The notes under the pieces were generated by a model. It was given only the letters and a program-made list of their open reading frames with translations, was not told the DNA's origin and did not search any database. From positions 2,847,875 to 2,911,874 of the forward strand of contig OZ025884.1 in the NCBI GenBank assembly GCA_964019415.1: a DNA stretch of 64,000 nt, written 5' to 3'. Shown in pieces: positions 22,301 to 34,600 of the stretch. This stretch comes from Ianthella basta (Eukaryota; Porifera; Demospongiae; Verongiida; Ianthellidae). The translations under genes were made by a program, and so were the position numbers. Within the stretch, counting starts at the first letter, position 1. Each line of letters begins with the position of its first letter.

Positions 22301-25300
22301 AATTTTTGCAGTCAAGCAAATTGTGGAGAAAACCATCGAGAAAGATAGGAAAACATACATGGCTTTTGTGGATCTGGAAAAGGCATACGACAATGTAAGC
22401 AGGGAAAAGTTGTGGAAAGTGCTATATGCTTATGGGGTGAAAGGAAGGATGTTAAGGGCAATTCAGGCACTGTATGTCAACGGAAGGGCCAAGGTGAAAG
22501 TTGGGGAAATGGAATCAGAGTTGTTTGAGGTGCATAGAGGTGTGAGGCAGGGTTGCACTCTCTCACCATGGCTCTTTAATGTGTTTATCGACAGCGTGAC
22601 GAGGGAGGCAAGAAGGCAGTTTCTGAGGGAGGTGAAGTTGTCAACTGGTGATGTAGGGCTACTCCTTTTTGCGGATGACATGGTGGTAATGGCAGAATCA
22701 GTGGAAGGGCTACAGCACAATTTACAGGTGATGAGTGATGTGCTGAGCAGGTGGGAGCTGAGGGTGAATTGGAGAAAGACTAAAGTGATGAGGATTGCAA
22801 GGAAGAGAGAGGAATGTGAAGTCAAAATTGATGAAGAGGTAATAGAACAGGTAGATGCAATGAAGTACTTGGGTGTGATGATTAGTAGTGATGGGAGAAT
22901 GGAGAAGGAAGTAGAGGCAAGGATTGGGGGTGCAACACGGGTGATCGGAGGGTTGAATGATGTAGTACTGAGAAGGAAGGAATTGAGCAGGAGCACTAAG
23001 CTGAAAGTAGTGAATGCCACAGTGATGCCAACATTATTGTACGGTTGTGAGACGTGGACTCTATCTAAGCAGCAGCAATTGAAAGTGCAGGCCACCCAGA
23101 TGAAGGTGTTGAGGCGGATCGAAGGTGTGACTAGGTTGGATCGGATGAGAAATGTAGACATTAGGGAGAAGTTGAGACAAGAAAGTGTTTTGGATGCAGT
23201 GAAGAGAAAGCAGGAGAAGTGGAGGGTTAGACTGGAAGAAATGAGCAATGAGAGGTTAACAAAGAAAGTTTTTGTTGGAGAGATGGAGGGGAAGAGACCA
23301 AGAGGAAGACCACGCTCAAGATGGACAGATAATTTTAAATAGCTTCTATATCGTATAACTAACTACTTGCCATGCTAACATATCAGTGTATAAGTATAGG
23401 GATGACCTCCAGTATTGGAGATGTATCCATTTTGGTTATTGAATTGAATTGAATTAGATGAAGTTGTGCTTGGTTGATGTCATCTTTATAGGTAGTGGAT
23501 ACAGAAGAGCATTCCTCATAATCTTCTTTAGTGGCAGCTTTCAACAGAAGCGCCTCCAAATTTTGTATGCCGCGTATCCAGGTAGCTCAAACCTATCCTT
23601 GATAGCTGCAACAATGAGATCCAAAGCCTCATAATATTGCTGGTGGTAGAGATTTTTAGCTGTTGTGGGGAATTCAGCTTTAGCATTGCCATTGTCAAAT
23701 CATTTTGGAGTCTCTTTCTTATTGGGTAATTGTAGCTCATTTGACATCCAGAGATTCCCTAACAATTTTTCCCAAAACAAGTTGAAGTAGCCATCATCCC
23801 TTAATAACTCAAGCGTTCTGAGAGTCCTTCCAGCAGTTCTTTGCCCTTCAGCAGCAGACAATTGTGGGGATTGAAAGGCCTTACTCAAATTATCTGTGTT
23901 CTGCAAAAGAAATTTGCTCAATAGAACACCAAATATGGTAATTGAAGGTTCTAAATTGCGCTTTCACACTGATGATTATTGCTTTTATTGTGGGATCTCT
24001 CATTTGATCCCTTGATTCTTCCCACAATGCTAGCAAGGTGATTAGGTGAATTGTCTACCACTGACTTTATGGAATCGATCAGCTTGCATGGTCCACTTTG
24101 GTGGTGGGACAAAGTACACGAAACTCAGGACCATCAGGTGTGAGTGCTTCTTTCAGATGGTCAAAAATGGCCGGTGTTTTGTTTTGGAGAAAACTTCACC
24201 AACTTAGATACTTTGTAAGTGACATCAAAGCATCTTTCATTATTTTTGAGTTTCTGACCAAGTCTGCAGCTGCCAAGTTGAGAGTGTGCCCATAGCAATG
24301 CAGGTATATTGCTTGTGGTTCCTCAGCCAAAATCTGCACCACAACACCATTTTGAGCACCCCTCATTGTGCTGGCCGGTGCCATCATAACACTGTCCTCT
24401 GCATTTTTGCAGTGTTAATGCATCTTTGAGCGCTGCTACCAGAGTGTTGACCAGCAGTAATATCATCAACTTTGCATAAGCCAATGAAATCTTTGTGCAA
24501 TTCGAAATGGTCATCTATCCATCCAATGCATATGGCAAGATGTTCCTTGTTTGATGAATCTGTACATTCGTCAGTTATAATGTAAAAAAGCTAGATTTGG
24601 ACAGGTTGGTAGCAATCTCTCGAAGTACAAATAAAGCCATAACATTCAATACCTCATTTTGGATGTCATAAGAAATGTACTTATCTGTTTTGAGTTGTAA
24701 ACAAGTCTCAATTCTGTGATCACCACTTCAGCACAAATTTAACAACTTGGTAAAGTTGGAGTTGCCTTCATTGCCATCACCACGGAGTGCAATACCCTGT
24801 TGCCCAAAAATGCAATTTTGATGAAATTTTCAGTAGGCACTCTCTGTTCTCTTTCTTCTGTGCTGCGTGCTCCTTTGACAACATCTCTCACAACATCTGG
24901 ACAGCTCAAAGGGATAGTCACCATCACTTCCTTAGTCTCCTTGTGAGAGGCCAAATCTTCAATCCTACTGTTCCATCCTTCCAATTGCAATAGCCTGCAA
25001 TGGTAAAAGCTGGTTCTCCTCTTTCTACACCCATTTGTTTGGACTGGAACGCTTTCATGCACAAATGGCAGAAGACCTTGCCTTTCTTCTCATCATAATG
25101 CAGCCATTTCCATGTCTTGAATCAAGAAGATTGGCAAGAGTACTTTCGAACTTGTTTCCTCCTGAAGTCGCACTTGGGGAATACAAAGGTTGAAGGAGGA
25201 TGATTTGGTGACTCTGGAAAATTGGGCAGTGGTGTTGTTTCTTTCGACAAATTATTAACCAGAAATATGCAGAGAAATGTGTGAAACATCACAACTACGA

Positions 25301-28300
25301 AATGGCTAACGTGTCCCTCCATTTTCTGTGACGTCATCATACTGTTAAATTGGAGGGGAGAGAGCGGTATGGCCACCAGACTAGCTGCCAGCCGGCCAGC
25401 CTGACTGACTGAGAACGTTACTTTTCTTGGCAATACCCTTCAACTGCAAGAATAAGTATTATTTAATGAGCTTTTGAGCAGAAATTATATAAATTTGCAA
25501 TTACAAAGCAAACTGTTTCAGGTGTAGATGCTTGAAAACCTTTAGCAATGCATTCAGGTTTTTGCACAGACTTGGCTGAAAGTTGGTCCGATCATGACCA
25601 GACTGACCGGATTGGTTCCACCAGGCCTGACATTGCATGCGATGCTGTGTGTGATGTGGACAGATAGCTAGCAAGAATTACATGGATAATGTGGAATCAT
25701 GCACGCACATGCTGACAATAGATATGACATGGACACAACTGCATAATTGGAAGAAAGTAAGTGAAGAGCAGCATATACAAAGGTGGAAAAAAGGTGATTA
25801 TGTGGCAATAATGGGCAGAAATTTAGAAAGGAGCTGTGATGGGCAAAGAACAATGCCATGCATAATGTTGTTGACAGGCAGTCAGCTATTGTTAGAGATT
25901 GTTTTTTACATTAAGCTAAAATAGCAGCATCATGCTCACAGAAGGAAGAGGTTTACTACATCTGTGATGGCCGGCCGTTGCCAGTGTGGCTTTTGTGGTT
26001 GTGGATATGTCAGCTGGTAGGCCACAACCATGCATGCTGCAAGCAATGGTGTGTGTAGCATGATGATGTAGACAGAGAATCGCCTGGAATTAGTGGAGTC
26101 ATGCATGCACTGGCTATCAATACGTCATGGAAACAACTGCATATTTATTGGAACAAATGTACAGTATATACAAAGGTGGAAAGAAGGTGATTAAACTGCA
26201 GTAGCTAAGGGGCAGTTACATAGCTAGTTATCATTACTTAGTGCAAATAAAGGAGCAACATGCTAACAGAAGGAAGAGGCTTATTATGTTGTTGCATTTT
26301 GGTCTCATACTGTAGCTGATTTACATCAGTATTGTGCCATATAGATAATGCTATCTCGTATCTGCAGGCGGTAAACTTATGTAAAACATAAGTTTACTCC
26401 CCATAATGGAAAAAAATCATGTGGCGCTCTTCACAGGCGCAGCGATTCAACTTCTGTCTACCCCTTATGACCATCTCCATGTGTCACCTCGTAATAGTCC
26501 AGCGGTTTGCGTTCATATGCTTATTAGTGTATTTCTGTTATAGCTATATATTAGGTCTTGAACAAATCTTTTCAGCCCTACTGAAATATATCTGTGGCAG
26601 TCGAGGTTAGAAATCAAAAATTTGGTCACAGAGCCAAAATTGCATTTTTTACATTAATGTATAGATGGTTCTTAAGCTAGCTGTGTACCAAGCGCTAGTA
26701 TGGTGTGCTGTCTGTCAATAAATTGACTCTAAATACCCCATACGCCAGAGCTGAAGTCATCTCTGCACAGGAGATGTAGCCTGTAGAAGGTCATTATGTG
26801 GCATGATAGCTGACATTTTGAATAGTAATGAGGGCATATGGTCTGCTCTAGCCATGGGCATGCAGCACTTGTGTCCTTAGGAGAGAAGAAGAAAGGTACC
26901 ACTGCAGCCATTGCTGAAGTTGGTGAAGCTGATACAGACTACATTTCAGTAGAACAGGAAAAGAAATGAATGAATATTTGCCAGCTTTTTGAAGAGTGAA
27001 TGGAATTGAAGGGATGGGAATTGGATGTATACCAGCAAGAGTTTGAGGTACAAAGACAACGTGTGGCAATGGTGCAGCGAAGTGCTAAGGAAGATGCTGA
27101 AGAAAGATGAATGCTGATAAATCTATTGATGAGTCAGTTGAGAAAAAGTAGCTTACTATAGCTACGTACATATTGAGACCTTCATGGTGTATGTATAATG
27201 ACATTCAAGCAAAAGCACATCGAGTTAATGAACACTGTGTTACTGCTAAGCTGGTTGCACTATACATGACTAACTTCTTTCTAGTGACCAAGCTATGGCA
27301 GTGACAAACCTTTCATTTGAAAGAGTGTTCAGATCAAGCCGCTTCCTGCTAAGATGGTCCTGTTCATGTAAATCTGTCTCCTCGACCATGTTCTGCTTGA
27401 GAAGTTCCTCTAAGTCATTGTTGTCCTCCAATATCAAATAATTCAACAAGGTCTGAGTGTCTGCCATGAAGCCATCCATATCATTTCTTTGTATTTACCG
27501 CTTTTCCAATATTACACAACGCCAAATGCTTCTACATTTATGGCTATACATTAAATCTCCGAATGGGATACTGTAACTGGTTTATGCTATGCTAAAGCTC
27601 ACTAGTGTTTGGTTACACACGCAAACGATGGGTACGGGTACGGGCGCAGTATGGGTATGGGTCTGTGCAATACGGATGGGCAGTGTATGGCCATGGGAAT
27701 GGGTACAGGGGTACTGCAAAATTGTATGGACACTGTAGGGGTTGGGGTAGGGACGTTGTATGGGTATGAGCTTGGTTGGGTATAGGTATGGATGCAGGAC
27801 AACACATTGCAGACGTATTATACAGTTCCGGGTGCAGTATGGGCATACTGAACACAAAGAGCAAGCGAGTATGGGTACCTCAGGTACGAGTACATTTTTG
27901 GCAGAAGTGGGTCTAGGCGTCAACATGGGACAGCCAAGTTAGCTAGCATCTTCGCTAGAGTTCTCCGTTGATGCAACCAATCTATGTACTATGCAAGCAC
28001 TTTCAGTCAGGAAGTAAAATGAGCACCCATTTGGCTACATGATCCACCCAGGAGAAGGCAAGTAAGTTGCTTAACTTATGCCTGGATTTCTATTATTGCC
28101 TCTTGCAACGAGACAACACTCATATGCATATAATCCAATGTTACTGAGCTGACTAAGCACACAAGGGAAATGGCTGTTTGGACATCGGACGGGTACGTGG
28201 ATACGGGTGTAGCAGTTAAATGGTATAGAACGGTTACTTTGTATGATGCATACCATGTAATACTTCCAGACCATAAACCTATTAATGTGAAAAAATTTGC

Positions 28301-28601
28301 AGGAAAACATTTTGCATAAAAGCCCTTTCTATGTATATACAGATATGATATTTGCATGGAAATATTTTCAAGCAGTGCACACTCTGCAATATTATTTGTA
28401 ACCAAGTCATCCAATACGTGGAGACTGCGCTTAGTGGCTGCTCTGCAGATACACAAATGGGACTTTGGGTGGCAGTGTGGAGCCATGACATGACCGCACA
28501 TGGCTGAAGTGACAGAAAACACGACCGTAGTCACATCAAAGCGCTTGTAAGCTTGTATGCACACATGCAAGTAGCATCACTACCTTGAATGCATGCATGC
28601 T

Positions 28602-28694
<93 letters not shown>

Positions 28695-31600
28695 AAAGCC
28701 AGAGCTACCACAACCACGTATACATAAGTACTATATCTAAACAGATCTCCATGCCACCACTACCATTTACATACCATCACATGTGCATTGTAATGAGTGT
28801 CTGTACGTAGCTGTAATGATCAAAATCTTTGGAATCCCAGAGATTACAACCCCACATACAATCAATCAATCAATCAATCACAAAAGTGGAGTTAACTCCA
28901 GTGCTGGAGGTCATCCCTCTTACACCAATATAGTATGAACAGTGGGTTAGCATAATTATAACATTGTGTATCGTACAGTTATTTAATATTGTCAATCCAT
29001 CTTAAACATGGTCTTCCTCTTGGCCTCTTCCCCTCCATCTCTCCAACAAACACTTTCTTAGTTGTTTTCTCAATACTCATTTCTTCTAATCTGCCCTTCC
29101 AACTCTCCTGCCTTCTCTTCACCAGATCTAAAACACCTTCTTGATTCAATATCTCCCTAATGTCTGCATTCCTTACTCTATCTAATCTATTTACACCTTT
29201 GATACTCTTTAGCACATTCATTTGTGTGTCTTGTACCTTCAATTGCTGCCTCTTTGTCAGGCTCCACGTCTCACACACGTACATCAGCACTGGCATCACT
29301 GTTGCATTCACTACTTTCAGCTTCGTATTTTGGCTCAATTCCTTCCTTCTTAAAAACAGTAGCATTTATCCATCCAATCACTCTTGCTGTATTCCCTATC
29401 CTGGCCTCGATTACTCCCACTCTCCCAGGTATTTCATTGTGTCCACTTGCTCAATGACTTCATCTTCAATTTCACCTCACACTCTTCCCTGTCCCTTGCT
29501 ACCCTCCAATTGACTTTCAATTCCCATTTGCTCAGCATGTCATTGACTGCCTTAAGGTTATGTTGAAGCCCCTCTTCAGATTCTGCCATTACTACCACGT
29601 CATCTGTAAGCAGTAATACACCAACCTCACCAGTAGATAGTTGTACCTCACTCACAAAACTTCCTCTTGCCTTCCTCATATAATATTATCATTGTCCATA
29701 AACAAATTAATTATAAAAGCCATGGAGATAGCCTAAATCCTGTCTTACTCCCCTACATACCTCAAACTGCTCTGACACCAATTCTCCATTTTTTCACAAG
29801 CCTTACTGCCCACATACAATGCCTGAATAGCTCTAAGCAACATTCCATTGATCCCATACTTGTCCAGCATTTTCCACAACTTCTCCCTACTCATGTTGTC
29901 GTATGCTTTCTCTAGGTCCACAAATGCCATGTAAGTATTCTTATTCTTCTCAATTGTCTTCTCCACGATTTGCTTCACCACAAAGATTTTATCATAACAA
30001 CCTCTTCCAGCAGTGAAACCTCCTTGCTTATCCATCACTTTAGCATCTGTCATCCTCACTGCCTTCACCCTCACATTCAGTATCCGTCCACACACCTTAC
30101 TGACAATGCTCAATAAACTTATTCCCCTGTAGTTTGCACATATATACAAGGTGTGTATATATATAGCTCTGGAACACATAATGCATGCACTGAAATGTGT
30201 GTACATTCATCATTTGCACAGGTGGCCTACAAGGCAAGGCAGTCCACCAGATAATGTAGAAGGGGTAGTAGCCATTTACAAGCAAGCTTACAGGAGCTTT
30301 AATCTTGAAGAGCAGACTCATCTCATATGCAGAATGTAAGTATTTCTTTCACCCACATGTGGGTTATGTCCGACATTGTTTACATAGGATGTGGTTCTGT
30401 CACATTCTTTTATGTTACCATGGCTACACATGTGACTGCTCATGATTTGAGAGCCTGGATTGAGCTTATATAAAGCAGAATTTGTGTTTCCTGTCTGAAG
30501 CATTCACAAAGAAAATGTTCTTCGTTGCAGCAAAACGTCTGCACATGGCTTGCTGAAAGTTGTCATTTTGAGGGCTTCGTTTGAACAAATTATGATGTTT
30601 CAGCAGGAAGTCACAATAATTATTGTCAAGTGACAATGGCTGTTCAGCATGGCTGCCACTAGTGCTTTAGTAAATCACCGTATGGATAGTGGCCTTGCAA
30701 GAGAAAGGCATGGAGAAGGATGATTTTTAAAGCAAAGACAATTATCTAACATTTCCATGTGGGCTTTGTTCTACGACATTCCTACGTGGAGTTGTATATA
30801 TAAGGTGCATAACCTGCAACAAAGGTGGAGAATTTGTTTACTTGATGTATGTATGAATTTGTTTACTTGATGTATTTTTGCAGCCAAATAATTTATTTTT
30901 TAATTATTAATTATTAATTTATAATTTATTCCATCTCACCTGGAGCCCACTGGCCTTTATTTGTCAGATGGGAAGCGCCCAGATGGTGCCTCGGTTGTGC
31001 CTTGGAAAGGGGGGAAAGCACTAGTCTGGGATGCAACCTGCCCAGATACCCTGGCCCACTCCTACCAACAGATCTCCACTAGGGAAGCTGGGGCAGTGGC
31101 AGCAGAAGCTGAAAGGCGCAAGAAGCTAAAGTATGCGAACCTCAGTTCCAGCTACTTCTTTGCACCTGTGGCAGTAGATACTCTAGGTGTGATCGGTCCG
31201 GACTCACACACTTTCCTCAGGGATCTGGCAGGTAGGGTCCGAGGAGCCACAAGGGAGCCCTTGGCTCACTGGTACATGCTGCAGCGTCTGTCGGTAACAA
31301 TGCATTATCTAAATTATTTTAATTCCTGTAACTTATAATTGATTGATCATTATATTTTATATTCAATTTTATTATTCATTCAATTATCAATTTACATAGT
31401 TACTGTTACTTCAAATGTATATTAAACTGATGTCATTTTAATATTAATTTTAAGTCCATTGGTTTATTCAATTTCATGAGTTTACATTATCTAAAAATTT
31501 ACAAACTTAGTCTACATGGAAAAGTTAGAATGCATGATTATGTATTGCGCTATGTTTTGGTTTCTTGCTCAGTCTCTGTATCCCTATACACACAGAAGAA

Positions 31601-34600
31601 ATGTGGTGTTTTACTAGGTTAGTTGACTGCAACAGTTCTGTTGACTATTCCCAAGCTTTAAACACACAATTGTAGTGTTAGGATACATGTTTATGTTGAT
31701 ACCAAACACGAGACTCCTTGAAAGCAATTTGAAGGAGATATAGGAGGAAATACAGAGACAAATGTTTGCCTGCATGGTAGCCCATTGTTTACAAGGGACA
31801 TAACCCACATGCACTGTTCATTTGCTTGCCTTAATTATATTCAAACCAGCATGTGTTGGTTCACTGCTACCTCCTTTCATCACTACTGGTAGGAGTGAAG
31901 AATTGTCTCAGCAAATTATGGAAAAGTGAGAACCATTTAATTTGCTGCACTATGTACAGTATACATTCACTCATGAAGCATAACTATTAATCAACAGAAG
32001 TATTTTTCGAAGTCATTGGTAGCTTTGGTTAGCCTAAGGATCAGCAAAACTGATCTGTTGATGTATCCTGTTTCACTGTATAGATCACCTCCTGGGAGTT
32101 AGACATTTTTGGGTTAGTTGTGCACTGGGCAGCGCAGGTACCAGAGTCAAATACAAGATATTATACATAAACACAATGTGCTATATCTATAAAATGATAG
32201 AATGGAGATTCATTATCACATCCAGGAATTTGTTGGAAAAGATTCTTTAGCGTTAATCATGTGTAGACTGTTTCAATGAGAAAGAAATGTTTCAGCCCAA
32301 AAGGGCCTTCTTTATATGATCTGTTTTTGTACCCCGCATTGCAACTAAAGAAAGTCCTTTTGGGGCTAAAACGTTTTGCTCATCGAAGCATTGTACCACG
32401 TGATCAATGCTCTAGAATCTTCACAACCAAAGTCTATATTAATCCATTATGCATGTAGCATAAAAGTCGTGAAATTAAAATGGCGGCACAAAGGAAGACT
32501 TTGCGACAATTCATTTTGTCAGCAAGCAAGACAGTGACAGGTTGACAGGAAAAGTTTGTAAACTTAAGCCCTTCCTTGGGGCCGAATGGCCAGCGAAAGG
32601 AAATAATTACCTGGCACAGCTAAATGACAAGGCTGAGCAACAGTACTGTGCCTTCTGAAGCCTCTGCACACGGATTTTGGGCTCAAGCTACATGAGAAAG
32701 ACAGTACGTACATTTGTGCATCTTTGACAGATGTTTGCGCGTCTCAGACATGGACAGGAGACCTGAAAAGGTTGCCCACAGTGGGCTCCATCACTGCTTC
32801 AGGTGTTCTGACGTTTCCATTGAAGTCTTGTACTCTGAGAAATATACCCGTAACTAACGCTGACTGTCATGATGCATAAAGTGGTCAACCACGGTTACCT
32901 GCCACAGCTGTCAGAAAATGGCCGCTCCCTGATATGCACTGCTACCTGTGACCAGTGATAAGAACAGCACAGAAGTCTATACAAAGGATTTTGAAAGTTG
33001 CTTTAGTATGGGAAATTTCAGCACGAACAGTTACTCTTTAGAATCATCTTCAGAAATGGTGGGTGAGTCGAGTACTTGAGCGAACCACCTCTAGCTTTAC
33101 AAATTCGTCTTATTTTGATACTTTTAGCTTAGCTAGCTTCTTCATAGCCAGTGTGGCTAATTACCATTTACAGCTTTAGAATAGTTCTTTGTTATAATGG
33201 AAAAACCTATTTCAATGAAGTAGGTTAAAATTACCTCAATAAAATAATGCTATACTGTTATGTTCTATTACTTATACAGACTTTTTGAGTCAGTTATCCA
33301 GATCACTACCAGTATCAAGGAACACTTGTGTGATTTTATATATATTAATCTGCATACTTTCAGAATAACTATAATCTAGTGTTGAAATGATTGTGAGCTA
33401 GAGATTTTATATAGATATGTACTGCGCATGTCATTTTTGGTTTTTGTTCCCATGCTGTACTGTTCATAATTTTATGTAGTTATTTCCAGTAAGCAACTCA
33501 CCCACACATACATGTTTCGTTATATTATGTGTTCCATACATGTGCGGTTGTTTTGCAGTTACCTCTTGTAGTGCAGTCAGTGCCAACGTTCTTGTAGGTT
33601 CTTGTGGGTTGTTTACGACATCAATGCAGTGACCCATGACCTCATATATATATATTACAATATCAAATGTTTATGTATAATATCTTGCTTATGACTGGTA
33701 CCCGGTTCCCAGTGCCACAACTGACCCAATAATGTTTGTATAGTCATAACACTGTGCTATCCATCCAGTGACCGTCACATTATATACCTTGGAGTGACTG
33801 TCACACTCAAAACTGGTGTATGCCCTGTAGCCACTAATTCACACCAATTATCAGTTTGATCGTCACACCAAATTTCTAACAGTGCCACACAAAGAAAAGA
33901 TGAAGCAGAGCAAGTTAAACAGGAAATGGAGTTATTTCGACAGCAAGATGCGCTACTTCGACAAGAACTTGACAGGTTAGTTTACTTGCTGTGAAATGTC
34001 TTTGTACACAAGAAAATTGTAAATAATTATTGCTAAATTACATCCCGCCAATTCTGAATTTCATAATTCTAAACTTAATAGCTGCTGCTTACTATGTAGC
34101 CTTTTACGGTAAGTGTCTTGTACATACATTAGTTCTATTTACAAGGTAGGAAAAGAAAAGACTCTAAGCTTACTGTGCGCCCAAGCCTTGATCCATTCAG
34201 GAGGGTACAGAACTATTCCATAAGTGTTCTGATATGCATACGCAGGCAAAGCCATACATGTTCTGCATCCCATGATCATGTGTCCAGGAGCATACCCAAG
34301 AGCATGCTAATTAGAATGTAAGGATGTGCAGCCTGTATGTTAGCCCATAGACCATGCTCCTGAGCATATGCAAGTCCTTGCATGGATGCTTCAACTGTCT
34401 GTGTTGCATGACATGTTCCACAACTACTGATAGAATTAGCTCAGCATGTTTTCATAAGCTGCAGCTGTGTGCTTACTGAAGCTGCGTGGACATTGCAGCT
34501 AGGATGCTGAGCATTTAGATTATATCCTCCGCATGACTTTCTAACTTTATTTAGGTTATGGATAGATATTATTAGAGTGATACTAATAAAAGCATAAGGA

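Larger units (their letters stand above)
19950..25250 (-). pseudogene. hAT/ZMYM1-like transposase pseudogene, split by a retrotransposon
   Basis: Read on the minus strand, 25250-23466 contains, across several frameshifts, a TTF-type zinc finger region (WKWLHYDEKKGKVFCHLCMK and AGYCNWKDG) and a DUF4371/hAT core (RGQCYDGTGQHN, then NGVVVQILAEEPQAIYLHCY and GHTLNLAAADLVRNSK). After the gap filled by the element at 20401-23455 it continues at 20390-19950 with the hAT C-terminal dimerisation block VLVLPATNAISEHSFSAIRR and VKTYL. Domain order and motifs are those of the hAT-derived ZMYM1/'TTF-type' proteins. Many stops and frameshifts show it is dead. A short GC hairpin (GAGGGCGCC/GGCGCCCT) sits just past its 3' end near 19880-19900. 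Confidence 0.8.

Noticed and set aside
20513-23248. Several long minus-strand frames (up to 261 codons)
   Set aside because: Antisense shadows of the intact retrotransposon ORF.
27582-27926. Pro/Tyr/His-rich frame of 114 codons
   Set aside because: Produced by the GGGTAYG-type low-complexity DNA; not a telomere because units are irregular and internal.
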